A DNA stretch of 64,000 nucleotides from NCBI GenBank assembly GCA_963580455.1, contig OY756958.1, positions 18,488,501-18,552,500 of the forward strand, given 5' to 3'. A model generated the notes under the pieces. It searched no databases, had not been told where the DNA came from, and saw only the letters and a list, made by a program, of their open reading frames with translations. Both the position numbers and the translations under genes were made by a program. Positions 34,046-46,204 of this stretch are shown here, piece by piece (the first letter of the stretch is position 1; every line of letters starts with the position of its first letter). This stretch comes from Euonymus europaeus (Eukaryota; Streptophyta; Magnoliopsida; Celastrales; Celastraceae).

Positions 34046-36784
34046 GATTAACATGATTCATCCTATAAAATGCACTCAAAACAAGGTGATGTGATGCTTG
34101 AAGTGGGTGAAAATACCCATTCCCTTCATTCCTGGTACAATTTTTGTTGGAAAAAAAGTAACATAATGATAGTTATTAATGACAGTTATGTATAGCAGTG
34201 ACATACCTCTCGTATGTGTTCCTTGTAATGGGTATATCGTCATTCACATAGACCATAGTCGTACTAGTAGAGGATAATCGATATTCTCCTGTAGCAATTT
34301 AGGACAATTAAAACATAACTAATTTTATAAAGAGTTTTTTACTAGACATTAAGATGAAATTGTGTTGTACCGTAAATCCTTTTAACTTGAGTAGAGATAA
34401 CCACAACCACAAAAGGATTATTAATTTTGTGTTATCTGTTGCAGTTCTTTTGTTTTTTTTCTCCCCGTAAGATTATTTTCAGCATGAAATTCCAGCAATA
34501 AGATTCAAATAAGAGATTAAATATGTTGACAAATAGATTAAAAATTATTTGAATGGATGATAGACATGGTTTTACCTCTCTAATTCCAATTAAATTTCCC
34601 TCTTTTCGACGAAGCCATTGTTGACTGGAACTACTTCAGGCTCACCAATTGTTGTTAGCACTCCAACAACGTCTATACAAAGTAATCCAAACAATGATGT
34701 CAATGGTGGAATTGCGTTAAGTTAGAGAGTACTCGAAAAACAATATGTAGTCAATGATGAAAGTGTGTAAAATTCTTGTTAAATGAAATATTCAATAAAA
34801 ATGTGGTCCTGTAAGAATATTGTGGTTGTTAAGCCTTTAATAATTGTGGCAGATTCTTGTAATTCAAACTTATGTTGATCAATGGAGATGGTAGTGTTAG
34901 CGATATTGTAGTCTTCCACCTATGTTATAGGCAAGAACACAATTGTTAGCCTGTTGACAACAAACTGTTGGACATATCAGCTTTCTATGACCCTGAATTG
35001 AGAAAGGGTATATATGCTCCCTTCCTTAAGTTTTTGGACAAATAAATCAATCTATCATTTGCAGATGATTGCATGTATTATTGTCCCCTAAAATTGCAAT
35101 AGGTTATGATTTTTTTTTTGGAAAAAATTAATATAAGAAAGTCGATAAATATTCTATGAGTACATTGGCATCCAAGATAATTATCTCGATGCTAAGAAGT
35201 TCTTTGTTGTTTCGTATATTAACAGACTCCAATTTACACGTTTGTTGATACCTGTAGGCTTCATATCATCCAAGAAATGGAACCCCATGTATGCTTGCGA
35301 TGCCACACTTGTGATTTTATTGTGAATCCACAATTTTTGAGCTCTAAAACATAGAAAAATTATGGATTCAAAAGTTTTGAACGGAGGGTGCTTAAAGGAG
35401 GAAAAATATTTGAATGAAGGCTGGTGATTTAAATGCCCAAAGGTGGAAGAGACAAGACATTTGGGGTGCTATTGCAGTTGCTTGAGAAAGAGCAAGCTGT
35501 TGGATGAGAATAAAGTGTCGTTTGACAGCAACCAGTCAAGGGTTTCTTTTAAAAGAAAATCCTTCAAAACTAATTGATTTTGAAAGGAAAGGGCTTGTAA
35601 AGGATAAGAACCATCCATGGCTTTTAGTAGGGAATGACTAAATGAACACCCCTTAGTTTAACCCCCCATCATTTGTGAAAAACCAAGCAATGATTTGTGG
35701 GTAATCATTTCATTCCATCTCTCATATTCTCTCTAGAAAGGCGTGCACTAGTTGGACTCTGCCACATCAACAAAGATGTCATAAGTTAGCTGGATACAGC
35801 AGGACAGGTGGCCCCGTATCTTTAACTTCCAAGGATGGGCACTCCTTTGTATGCGAGCGCCTATCTCTTCAAGTTTACTTTCCATTCAAAACACAATTAT
35901 TTATTTACAACAGATATATTTATCAAAGCGGAGTTTAACCTTTGGGTTACTTTATGAAAGTGGCTTTGGGTTATTCCACGTGTCAATTCTCCACTAGGCA
36001 ACCCTTCGACTTCCAAAATCATGTAACATGTTCATTCCACTTGTCAATTCCCCATCTCCCCACTAAGCACCCCCTTACTTCCAAATTTCACTACTTGCTC
36101 GTAGGATTTTTTAGGTATTTAAGAATCGGTTGAGAAATCCAGAAGCATTTCTTCTGGTGGCAAGCCATGAGCATACTTTTCCTAAATCAAATAGAGAAGG
36201 AGTAGGTGCGTTAAAATAAAGCATTTGAGTTTTTAATATTGCTAGTAACCGATAAGTAGCTCTCTCTCTCTCTCCCTCTTTTGATTTTACAACTTGTTTT
36301 ATTGTGTTTTTGTTGGAATGATTTTTCGAGGCTTACGAAGAATTTAAATAAATGCTGATGTGAAGATTTCAAGAATTAATTTCTTATTAAAAAAGTTGGT
36401 TAATTTTATTAATGGCTTAAATTTTCGCTTCAATAGCTCAACTGTTTATGTTATAATAATTTGGTTAATTTTATATCTTTCAAAGTCATACTAAATAGTA
36501 TTTTGTCTAAACCACACATATAGACAACTATTTGACTATATGTAGAGGTCTTATGTGACCTATACAACCAGATAACTCAAAGACTAGTTACTACAAGTAC
36601 AACAGACAACTTCCTCTTTTGACCAAACTACCCACCCACTTCATTCGAACTTCCCAGTTCAACCATCAACATAATCGAGCAGAAGATGACCCAAAAAAAC
36701 ATCTTTAAGGTAGATTTTTAAGAACAATAAGATACTTGAGCATATCTGGCTGATCTTTGGACAATTAGTTAAGCAAACATAAGC
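34046..36784. other. Noncoding spacer with a doubtful LINE RT trace
   Basis: No gene. At 35046-35147 one frame reads INLSFADDCMYYCPLKLQ, a stop, and 10 codons later INIRKS. FADD and INxxKS are the RT signatures of plant LINEs, though here they are closer together than normal. A CTCTCT run lies at 36251-36270. A 21-base segment at 35935-35955 recurs at 46585-46605. Nothing else is recognised. Confidence 0.35.
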
Positions 36785-36789
36785 AAAAG

Positions 36790-38408
36790 TGTTAGCAAAC
36801 GGAATACTATAATATGCACCGGAAGCTACAAAATTTTACCTCTTCTAGTGTGCTTGTACGAATGATTTGTCCAGTACTCCTTTTGTATGGAATCCTTTCC
36901 TGCTCCTTCTTGATCAACTCTATGCTGCCGGTTCGCCGGTAGAACTCCAATTATACGAAGCCTCTAGTTAGTCAGCCGGAATCACAACACCGAGGTGTTA
37001 CAATACTTTTGATGTCACACACCACAAAGGAAACTTTCTTAAAATGGAAACTTTCCTTTTCGAGAATTGTGTTTTTCTATCAACGTAATTCAATTCTTCT
37101 TTTTGAATTGTATATTACAAGCTGTACAAATACAACTTCATAATGAGCCAAAATGAGTTGTCGGCACAATGTATCGTCAACCACTTTTGGTGCATTATTT
37201 AATATATATAGTTCTATATATATATTTGTATCAATTAAATATGGTCCCATAATTGATTAATTTGTCATGTGCTAGCATTATTAATCAATCATATTCAATC
37301 CGGTTTACAATAAATCTTATTCAATTAATAATTTGATTATTTTTATCTCATAAAAATTATTGAATCCACATAGTTCTCAAAATAACATTAGCTGAAATAA
37401 ATTTCCGTGATTATTTTATGTGTGACTTTCTAGGTTCATTACCGATTGGCAATAAGAATAATATCAAACTCCTTGATATTAATTAAAATTTTTTTTAATC
37501 ATTTCTTATAAATCATGAGTGATGCCTAACAGTATATCGTGACTACCCAATCAATGATGAACTTTCATATGAACCTTTAATTACAATTACCATGTACAAT
37601 ATCCCAATTGAGTGAGGGTCATGGATATCGGTCAAATCCACTAACTCAATTATATGTTAGACCCAATATTTTATTGACAAATAAATAATTAATGAAAACA
37701 ATTTTTTCATTAATCATACAACCTTGGCCAAGGATTTCCCGTGTCAATAAATATTTGGATCACATAGGATATTCTTCTCGTTTATTTTGAGGCGGTGGAT
37801 TCCTTATTGACTGCACACAAGTCTCCATATATAACTAACTGAATCCATCAAATGTTAATATTTATTTAATAAATAAATATTTCCAACATTGACAAAATTC
37901 AATCACCTATATACAAGACTACTATGTCATCTCAGGTCTAAGGATTATTTACACAATCGTAAATAAATAACAAATCATTGACAAGGAAATAAACTTTCAT
38001 GTGATTAATTATTTAACAAGTCATGTTCGAAGCATTTATCCAATAATAAACCTTCCATATTGTTTGTTCTAATATCTCATATTAAATTGCATGAGACTCA
38101 CAACTCTATCATTATAGGAAACAAACAGTATGCTGATCTTCCGAATTATTATTGTCCAATTAATAATTCTACAATCAGAAAATTTATTTAAGATATTTAT
38201 ACTAGAGATCACTCGTCACTCATATTCTCAACTCTTGAGAATGAGGTCTCTAACAAATATCAACGGACATATTTAACATAACTATTTAAATAGAAATATC
38301 AAATATATAATAAACTGCCATTTATATAAACAATTAATACAGTACAATTATTATATATGTTCCAAATACAACCGTATTAGATTGGCTATACAGGACATAT
38401 ATCTAACA
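36790..38408 (-). repeat. Copia C 3' LTR
   Basis: 1,619 bp. Plus-strand reading TGTTAGCAAAC...ATCTAACA, so the element-sense LTR starts TGTTAGAT and ends GCTAACA. It aligns along its length to 42085-43703 with scattered substitutions and a few small indels, such as an extra ~18 bases near 37038. Confidence 0.96.
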
Positions 38409-38421
38409 ATCTTCCACTTGT
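38409..38421 (-). promoter_or_regulatory. Polypurine tract of copia C
   Basis: The minus strand reads GACAAGTGGAAGAT directly before the TGTTAGAT start of the 3' LTR. AAGTGGAAGA is a weak but typical plant copia purine tract. Confidence 0.7.
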
Positions 38422-38562
38422 CCTAAAGCCAATCGCTATGGTATCTCATACCCATCTTTTCTAGATGACAATCCAACTGTTGTAGAGTTAGAGCTTTAGT
38501 TAATGGATCAGCAATGTTTTCTGCTAATGCTATTTTTTGTATAGCTAAATCACCTCTTTCAA

Positions 38563-41500
38563 TTATCTCTCTGATAATGTGGAAACGTCTTTCGATATGT
38601 TTGGATTTTTATGAGACCTTGGTTCCTTTGCCTGAGCAATTGCCCCATTGTTATCACGGTATAGTGGCATTGGTGATTCAATAGATGGAACAACACCAAG
38701 TTCTGTAACGAACTTCTTCATCCAAACCGCATCCTTTGCAGCATCCGATGCAGCGATGTATTCAGCCTCTCTGGTAGAGTCTGCAGTAGTGCTTTGTTTG
38801 GAACTTTTCCAACACACTAATCCACCATTACATATGAAAACCAACCTAGAAATAGACTTTCTATCATCAATATATGTTTGGAAATCAGAATCAGTATAAC
38901 CATCGATTTTTAAATCACCTCCTCCATATGTTAAGATCAATTCTTTAGTCCTTCTCAAGTACTTAAGAATATTCTTAACAGCTGCCCAATGTTCTTCACT
39001 GGGATTTGATTGAAACCTACTTGTAACATTTACAACATGTGCTATGTCAAGTCTAGTACATAACATAACATACATTAGACTTCCAACTATAGATGCATAT
39101 GGAATCTTGGTCATTCTCTCTCTTTCCTCAGGTGTCTTTGGAGACATTTCCTTAGAAAGATGAATGCCATGCATGTAAGGTAACAATCCTCTTTTAGACT
39201 ATTCCATGTTGAACCGTTTCAACACCTTGCCTATATACATAGATTGAGAAAGCCCTATAATTCTTTTAGATCTATCTCTATAGATTCTAATTCCCCGAAT
39301 ATAGGCTGCTTCTCCCAAATCTTTCATGGAGAAAGTTTTTGATAACCGGACTTTAACTGAGGTCATCATTCCAACATCATCTCCAAAAAGGATAATGTCA
39401 TCAACATACAAGACTAGGAATGTGTGAGCACTCCCACTAACCTTCTTGTAAACACACGGTTCATCCACATTTTTAATGAAACCAAACGATTTGATTGCTT
39501 CATCAAAATGGATGTTCCAACTCCTTGAAGCTTGCTTAAGACCATAGATGGATCTCTTAAACTTGCACACCTTTTGTTTTCCACCTTTGGATTCAAAACC
39601 CTTACGTTGTTCCATATAGATATCTTCCTCAATGTTTCCATTAAGATACAGTTTTGACATTTAACTGTCATATCTCATAATCATAATGTGCAGCTATAGC
39701 TAATAAAATCCTAATAGACTTTAACATAGCAACTGGTGAAAAAGTTTCCTCATCGTCAATTCCTTGTCTTTGAGTATATCCTTTTGCAACTAGTCTTGCT
39801 TTGTAGGTCTCTACCTTGCCATCCAAACCAATTTTCCTCTTGTAGATCCATTTGCATCCTATAGGTACAATACCTTTAGGAGAGTCCACAAGATCCCAAA
39901 CTTGATTTGAATACATTGAACTCATTTCAAATTTCATAGCTTCAAGCCATTTTGAAGAGTCAATATCTGATATTGCTTCTTCATAACTAGTAGGATCATC
40001 ACCATGATCTACCTCTCCATGAACAAACAACTCTTGTATATCATGTAGCAAGTTATACCGTGCTGGTGGACGGATAACTCTACTAGATTTTCTAGGAGTT
40101 TGTGTGATGACAGTTCTTGCATCATTGGATTCTTGAATATGATTTTGATCATATTGTGGAATATCAAATACTTCCTCAAGTTCTATCCTTTTCCCAATAC
40201 CTTTATTCTGAACAAACTCTTTTTTCAGAAAAATGGCATCTCTACTAATCACTATTTTGTGATCAGTGGGAATATAGAAGTAGTATCCCAAAGTTTCCTT
40301 TGGATATCCAACAAATCTTCCTTGTGCAGATCTGGCCTCCAATTTATCTGTTTGTAGCTTTTTGATGTGTGTTGGACAACCATAAATCCTAACATGTTTA
40401 AGACTTGGAGCCCTACCAACCCATATCTCATATGGTGTCTTAGGAACATATTTAGAAAGAATTCTGTTCAGCAAATAAGTTGCAGTCAAAAGACAAAAAC
40501 CCCATAATGAAATGGGTAAATTTATATACTCATCATTGAATGTGCCATGTCTAACAAAGTACAGTTTCTCCTTTCAGATACACCATTCATCTGTCGTGTT
40601 CCTGGAGGAGTCAATTGTGAAACAATGCCATGTTCTTTTAGGAACAATTCAAACTCCTGACTTAAGTATTCACCACCTTGATCTGATCGAAGAGCTTTAA
40701 TACTTTTTCCAGTTTGATTTTCTACTTCAGCTTTGAACTCCTTGAACTCTTCAAAAGATTCATGCTTGTACTTCATTAAGTACACATACCCATACCGTGA
40801 GTTATCATCAGTAAAAGTAATGAAGTAGAAATAACCACCACTAGCCATTTGATTAAAAGGCCTACATACATCTGAATGTATTAATTCTAAAACTTCTGTA
40901 GATCTTTGACTTTGTCCAATAAAGGGTGATCTGGTCATTTTGCCCTGAATACAGGACTCACAAGTAAAATAGGATTCTAAATCCTAGGATTTGATTAAAC
41001 CCTCTTTTATCAACTTGTTAAGTCTTTCTTTTGCAATATGACCTAATATAAGATGCCACAGATATTTAGAATTATTTTTAGATGGTTCTATTGCATCATT
41101 ATTCATATCATGAGTTAAGAGCTTACCATCATGCATATTTTGAATAATACAAACCATTTATCAAATTTCCCATACCAACACATTCATTTGCAAAATGAAT
41201 ATAACACACATTATTCTTATAATGGAATCGTAATTCTTCTGTGCCAAAAGTCCCACAGAAATAATGTTATTGAAAGCATTAGGAACAAACAAACAGTTAT
41301 CCAAATTTAAAACATGAGCAGAAGGTAATTTAATGAAAGCAGTCCAAATAGCAGTAGCAGCAACAGTTATTTTATTTCATACTTTTATGAGCACTTCATT
41401 TGCTCCCAGAGTTCTACTTCTTCTCAGATCCTGCAACGACACATGTGCGAAGATTCACCAGTATCAATGATCCAAAAAGTAGATGATGAGTAAATAGAAA

Positions 41501-41765
41501 CAATATTCTCAAGTTTATAGAAACTAGACATACCTTCTGAATGTGTCTTCTTTCACTTGACTTTCAAGGACTTGAGATATTCAGAATAATTCCTTTTACA
41601 GTGCTCATCCTTCTAACAGAAGAAACATTTTCCTTTATCTGCTGTTGGCGCCTCATCCTTTGATCTCTTTTTGGAAATCTTCTTAGAAGGTCCAGAAGTA
41701 GAAGTTTTCTTGTTGTTGTTCTTCTTCTTAGAAGATGAAGAAGCCACAAGAGCCTTCTCAACTGT
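38563..41765 (-). pseudogene. Copia C pol (zinc knuckle, PR, IN, RT, RNase H), broken
   Basis: Right to left: a lysine-rich gag tail and zinc knuckle GKCFFC-stop-KDEHCKRNYSEYLK near 41620-41590; protease DTGESSHMC near 41480-41450; integrase core 40938-40522 with IHSDVCRPF, RSDQGGEYL and GVSERRN (the D, D, E triad is present); integrase C-part and RT start 40489-39668 (YGCPTHIKKLQTDKLEARS, YKARLVAKGYTQRQGID); RT 39660-39199 with YGLKQASRSW and YVDDIILFGDD; RNase H 39186-38563 with TDSDF and REAEYIAASDAAK. Breaks: the stop in the knuckle, damage at 41000-41180 and frame changes near 40500, 39665 and 39195. Several segments stay open for hundreds of codons, so decay is moderate. Confidence 0.93.
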
Positions 41766-42070
41766 CTTTCCCTTCATGTCCGCTTGAGTTGTACCTAGAA
41801 AACCATAGATCCATAAATATAAAATAACAATATCATATACTGTTAATCATCAAATGCATACAATATATATAGATCGGACATCCATGAAATTAAAATAATT
41901 TAGATCCACATAACACAATTCATATCAAATATGTCTAGATCTAATAATCCAATTTCTCAATTCATCAAATGAAATAAAAAATAAGATTAAACACATGTAT
42001 ATCAAATACATATATCAATTTAGAAAATCTAATTTACTCTAGATTTAGATAGTACACCATTAGCCTAAAT

Positions 42071-42084
42071 GGCTCTAATACCAC
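42071..42084 (-). promoter_or_regulatory. Primer binding site of copia C
   Basis: The minus strand reads TGGTATTAGAGCC one base from the 5' LTR end. It is the tRNA-iMet site TGGTATCAGAGC with one C-to-T change. Confidence 0.9.
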
Positions 42085-43703
42085 TGTTAGCAAACAGAAT
42101 ACTATAATAAGCTGCGGAAGCTACAAAATTTTACCTCTTGTAACGTGCTTGTACGAACGATTTGTCCGGTACTCCTTTTGTATGGAATCCTTTCCTGCTC
42201 CTTCTTGATAAAGTCTATGCAGTCGGTTTGCCGATAGAACTCCGATTATACGAAATCTCTAATTAGTCTACCAGAATCACAACACCGAGGTGTTACAATA
42301 CTTTTGGTGTCACACACCACAAAGGAAACTTTGCTTTTCGAGAATTGTGTTTTTCTATCAATGCAATTCAATTCTTCTTTTTGAATTGTATATTACAAGC
42401 TATACAAATACAACTTTATAATGAGCCAAAGTGAGTTGTCGGCACAATGTGTCGGCAACCACTTTTGGTGCATTATTTAATATATATAGTTATATATATT
42501 TTTTTATTAATTAAATATGGTTCCATAATTGATTAATTTGTCATCTGCTAGCATTATTAATCAATTAGATTCAATCCAATTTACAATAAACCTTATTTAA
42601 TTAATAATTCGATTATTTTTATCTCATAAAAATTATCGAATCCACACAGTTCTCAAAATAACCTTAGCTGAAACAAATTTCTGTGATTCTTTTATGTGTG
42701 ACTTTCTAGGTTTATTACCAATTAGCAATAAGAATAATATCAAACTTTTTGATATTAATTAAAAAAACTTTTAATCATTTCTTATAAATCAGGAGTGACA
42801 TCTAGAAGTATATCGTGACTACCCAATCAGTGATGAATTCTTTCATATGAACCTTTAATTACAATTACCATGTAATTAAATCCTTCCGCTGTACAATATC
42901 CCAATTGAGTGAGGATCATGGATATCGGTCAAATCCGCTAACTCAATTATATGTCAGACCCAATATTTTATTTACAAATAAATAATTAATGAAAACACAT
43001 TTTTCATTAATCATATAACCTCGGGCAAGGATTTCCCGTGCAAATAAATATCTGGATCACATAAGATATTCTTCTCGTTTATTTCGAGGCGGTGGATTCC
43101 TTATTGACTGCACACAAGTCTCCATATATAACTAACTAAATTCATCAAATGTTAATATTTATTTAATAAATAAATATTTGCAACATTGAGAAAATTCAAT
43201 CACTCATATACAAACTACTATGTCATCTCAGGTTTAAGGATTATTTACACAATTATAAATAAATAATAAATCATTGACAAGGAAATAAATTTCCATGTGA
43301 TTCATTATTTAACAAGTCATGTTCGAAGTATTTATCCAACAATAAACCTTCCATATTGTTTGTTCTAATATCTCATATTAAATTGCATGAGACTCACAAC
43401 TCTATCGTTATAGGAAACAAACAGTATGCTGATCTTCTGAATTATTATTGTCCAATTAATAATTCTACAATCAGGAACTTTATTTAAGATATTTATACTA
43501 GAGATCACTCGTCACTCATATTCTCAACTCTTGAGAATGAGGTCTCTAACAAATATCCACGGACATATTTAACAGAACTATTTAAATAGAAATATTAAAT
43601 ATATAATAAACTGCCATTTATATAAACAATTAATACAGTATAATTATTATATATGTTCCAAATAGAATCGTATTAGATTGGCTAACAGGACATAGATCTA
43701 ACA
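42085..43703 (-). repeat. Copia C 5' LTR
   Basis: 1,619 bp, partner of 36790-38408, with the same terminal TGTTAG...CTAACA and an extra ~16 bases near 42874. In element sense this is the promoter LTR. Confidence 0.96.
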
Positions 43704-43833
43704 AAAAGTACAGTAATTGGTAAAGTACATCTAAACACAATAACTAGCCATTTTTTTGGATTAATCAAACTTCCCTCAAAAAAATTAAGAACAAAAAGTA
43801 AAATCCAATCCAGAATGTAAAGATAGGACCTTT

Positions 43834-44530
43834 ACTTTTTAGTGCCTCTACCAGTCATGTCCTTGTACCTGATAATGGAATCAATTCCCTACCGCTTCAG
43901 CTGCTGCTTAAATTTGTTGATGAAATCATTAGGCTTGGCATCCACCTCATTGTCTCTCTCTGTGACTCTAGGCTTCCGTTCCTTTACAGTCGCCGGATGA
44001 CGAGCCTCCATGATATCCTCTTCCTTGAAATACGCAAACGCCGACTTGGAACTCGCTGATTTCTTCATCTTCTTGGGTAATTTTGTGGGTATCTCCCCTA
44101 AAAGCCAACTTGATGTCTGAATAACTCCTGTGCCACTTCAGCTTGTTGTATACCTCGTTAATGGTCTCCACTTCATCCTGGACATGCACATTCTCTTTTA
44201 CTTCTTCTTCTAATTCTTCTTGTGCTTCTTCTTCTTCCTCCCTTTGTTCTATTACGGGGGCATGTTCTTCTGGTTGTAGTTCTTGAAAATGTGCGTCTAT
44301 TTCTAGGGTTCTGTGCAGGGGATTTGGGGTTTCAAAACATGTATCGGGATCATTAGTATCTATATCTTCATGACCACCATGGCACCACGTACTTCCAAAA
44401 ATCATTATTGTCAAAATCCAAAAAAGAGGGTCTTTCCTAGCAACCTTACCCACACTTGGTAATTGAGGAGTCACATTATTTTTTTCTCTGATGCCGAGTT
44501 CCTCCTTTCCAGCCCTAAATCAAATATATA
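43834..44530 (-). pseudogene. DUF761 family gene, decayed host gene
   Basis: The minus strand from about 44098 reads in one frame GEIPTKLPKKMKKSASSKSA, then YFKEEDIMEARHPATVKER, then DNEVDAKPNDFINKFKQQLK. This is the C-terminal DUF761 signature of plant proteins of unknown function. After a TAG (about 43892) the frame continues GIDSIIRYKDMTGRGTKK and ends at TAA near 43832. Upstream, 44474-44100 lies in another frame, with an acidic run (REEEEEAQEELEEEV) and INEVYNKLKWHRSYSDIKL. The latter normally precedes the KKMKKS part, so one frameshift sits near 44100. At least two lesions disable it, and it has no clear start exon. It is the only recognisable host-gene relic in the window. Confidence 0.75.
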
Positions 44531-44836
44531 ATTTCAAACTAAAGATGTTGACTGGAATGATTAAAGGATAGGAAAGCACCGTCTAAAGCATCCCATTCAT
44601 CCAATATAAGTTGTCTGGTGTGGTTTTTTTTACCAAAAACTATTACCATGCCACTGTGCCTGATTGAGGGGGAAGCACAATGCATATGAATGTCATTACT
44701 ACTCCCTGTCATAATATAAACATAATGCATGCATTTAATATGTTTTTGTAATTATAGAAAAAAACATGTTTATCAGATAAAACAACTGATAATAATATAT
44801 AATTAAATGTATATTGAGTTCATGTTCATGTGTAGA

Positions 44837-46204
44837 TATGGACTACATGGATGATTTTTTCAACTACCATCCGACAAGCTGTTCAACTGAACATGTAAAT
44901 ATAAATACCGAGTTAGTAGTTTTTCCAAATTATTTTTATTCAATGTTATATTACATTATTGGCAAGGTTATTTTGTCTCGTTTGAAATAAAGCAAGAAGA
45001 TGCAGATGCAAATGAGATGGTAGAGAACATCGAGGTTGATGACAGATATGAATTTGAAACCGATATGATATAATATTTTAGTCAATCAAAATATGAGTTT
45101 TTGTGTTAGGATAATTGAATATCAATTACTTTCTCAAAAAAAAAGTAATACATTCTCAGGTGTTCAAATCACGGCAAACTTTGATCGATTGAGTTCAACA
45201 AGTAGGACACCAATTGAGATATATCATCATCATCAGTAGATCAAATATTGGTGGGTTTGGTAAGAAACACAAATTAAAATTTAAATGTGATTGCGGTGGT
45301 AATTACTAAAGCAAAAAATCCTCAACGAAGTAGACTGACACAAAAAAGTAAGTTGGCTAAGGAAGTTGAGGGACATATTCAGACCTTCTAGCACTTCTCT
45401 TCGTGAATCGGCTATGAAGACCAACACTAGATAGAGGGCGCCCCTGCACAAAGAGAAAGGTATCCACCACCACCCAATACAATCTAGCTACACGTGTTGT
45501 CGATCATAGTGATTTTGTTCAGCATAAGGAACCTCACAGACACAGCTCCGCATCGGAACGTCACGATTCAAGGATCTTTCAACATGATTTTTTCCATCCT
45601 AATGAACAAGTGAGACACAGTTGCTCCTATGTTTACAATACTCAGTCTCTCTCAACACAAGAAAGTTTGAGATTGAGAAAGAAAAAAATACTCTTCACTA
45701 TCATATATTGATTAGTTCTCAGTTATAATGCATCCACACATTAGGGACGTACAAGATGTGAGAAGAGATGGAAAGTACAGATTTTGATCAATCGTTGTGT
45801 CTCTTGGTCATCAAGAGGATGAATAGCTCAATGTCCGATATAACTTGATAGCGGAGATGGACACATTTTGGGGACAATATGTTGAAATACTTGGCGATTA
45901 TGAGAGAGTGTGTGATGTTAGACACTCACTGAACTTTTTTCAAAATGAAGTCGAAGCATCGTTCCAGAATTGGATGACAATGCCTGACATGGGCCTTTTA
46001 ATTGCTTCCCCATATAATGTGATATTACACGTTCTTCATCTTAAAAAGAGTTTGACATATCTACCACTTTGTACAACCCTCCCACCACCATTTCAGCATA
46101 TTGCTATCGCAATAGGACACATAAATGATAACCATTATGTCCAGGTTAGTTTGATGGATGATTATCCAATGCCTCCCATAGCCCTTTGGGTGGATTCACT
46201 ATAA
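44837..46204 (+). pseudogene. MULE/FAR1-type transposase relic with OTU-like C-terminus
   Basis: The start region reads as an acidic N-terminus (MDYMDDFFNYHP at 44839; EMVENIEVDDRYEFETD near 45020). At 45278-45345 a frame reads KFKCDCGGNY, a stop, SKKSSTK, like the FAR1/MULE DNA-binding domain (CDRGGKY). From about 45727 it reads IMHPHIRDVQDVRRDGKYRF, a stop, SIVVSLGHQEDE, then an open frame to TAA 46204 containing QNWMTMPDMGLLIAS, AIAIGHINDNHYVQV and PMPPIALW. This is the OTU-like protease domain found in some plant MULE-derived proteins. The usual DGNCGFR is DGKYRF here, so the catalytic Cys is lost; the His region (NDNHYVQV) is kept. The central DDE transposase domain is absent. Confidence 0.7.

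Larger units (their letters stand above)
36785..43708 (-). mobile_element. Complete copia insertion C with target duplication
   Basis: Two direct LTRs (36790-38408 and 42085-43703) bracket a minus-strand pol. The bases outside, 36785-36789 and 43704-43708, are both AAAAG, a perfect 5-bp target-site duplication. That proves a single insertion event still in place. Primer site and purine tract are present next to the correct LTRs. Total about 6.9 kb, of which nearly half is LTR. Gag is almost wholly missing between the primer site and the zinc knuckle. Confidence 0.96.

Noticed and set aside
33545..34079. Hydrophobic ORFs on both strands (116 and 105 aa)
   Set aside because: Low-complexity T/A-rich core and CT/GA repeats of an inverted-repeat element; residue composition reflects the DNA, not a protein.
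45845..46204. Intact 119-aa gene
   Set aside because: The open frame is only the C-terminal part of an OTU-like domain; the same frame upstream has stops at about 45790 and 45834 and the catalytic Cys is missing.
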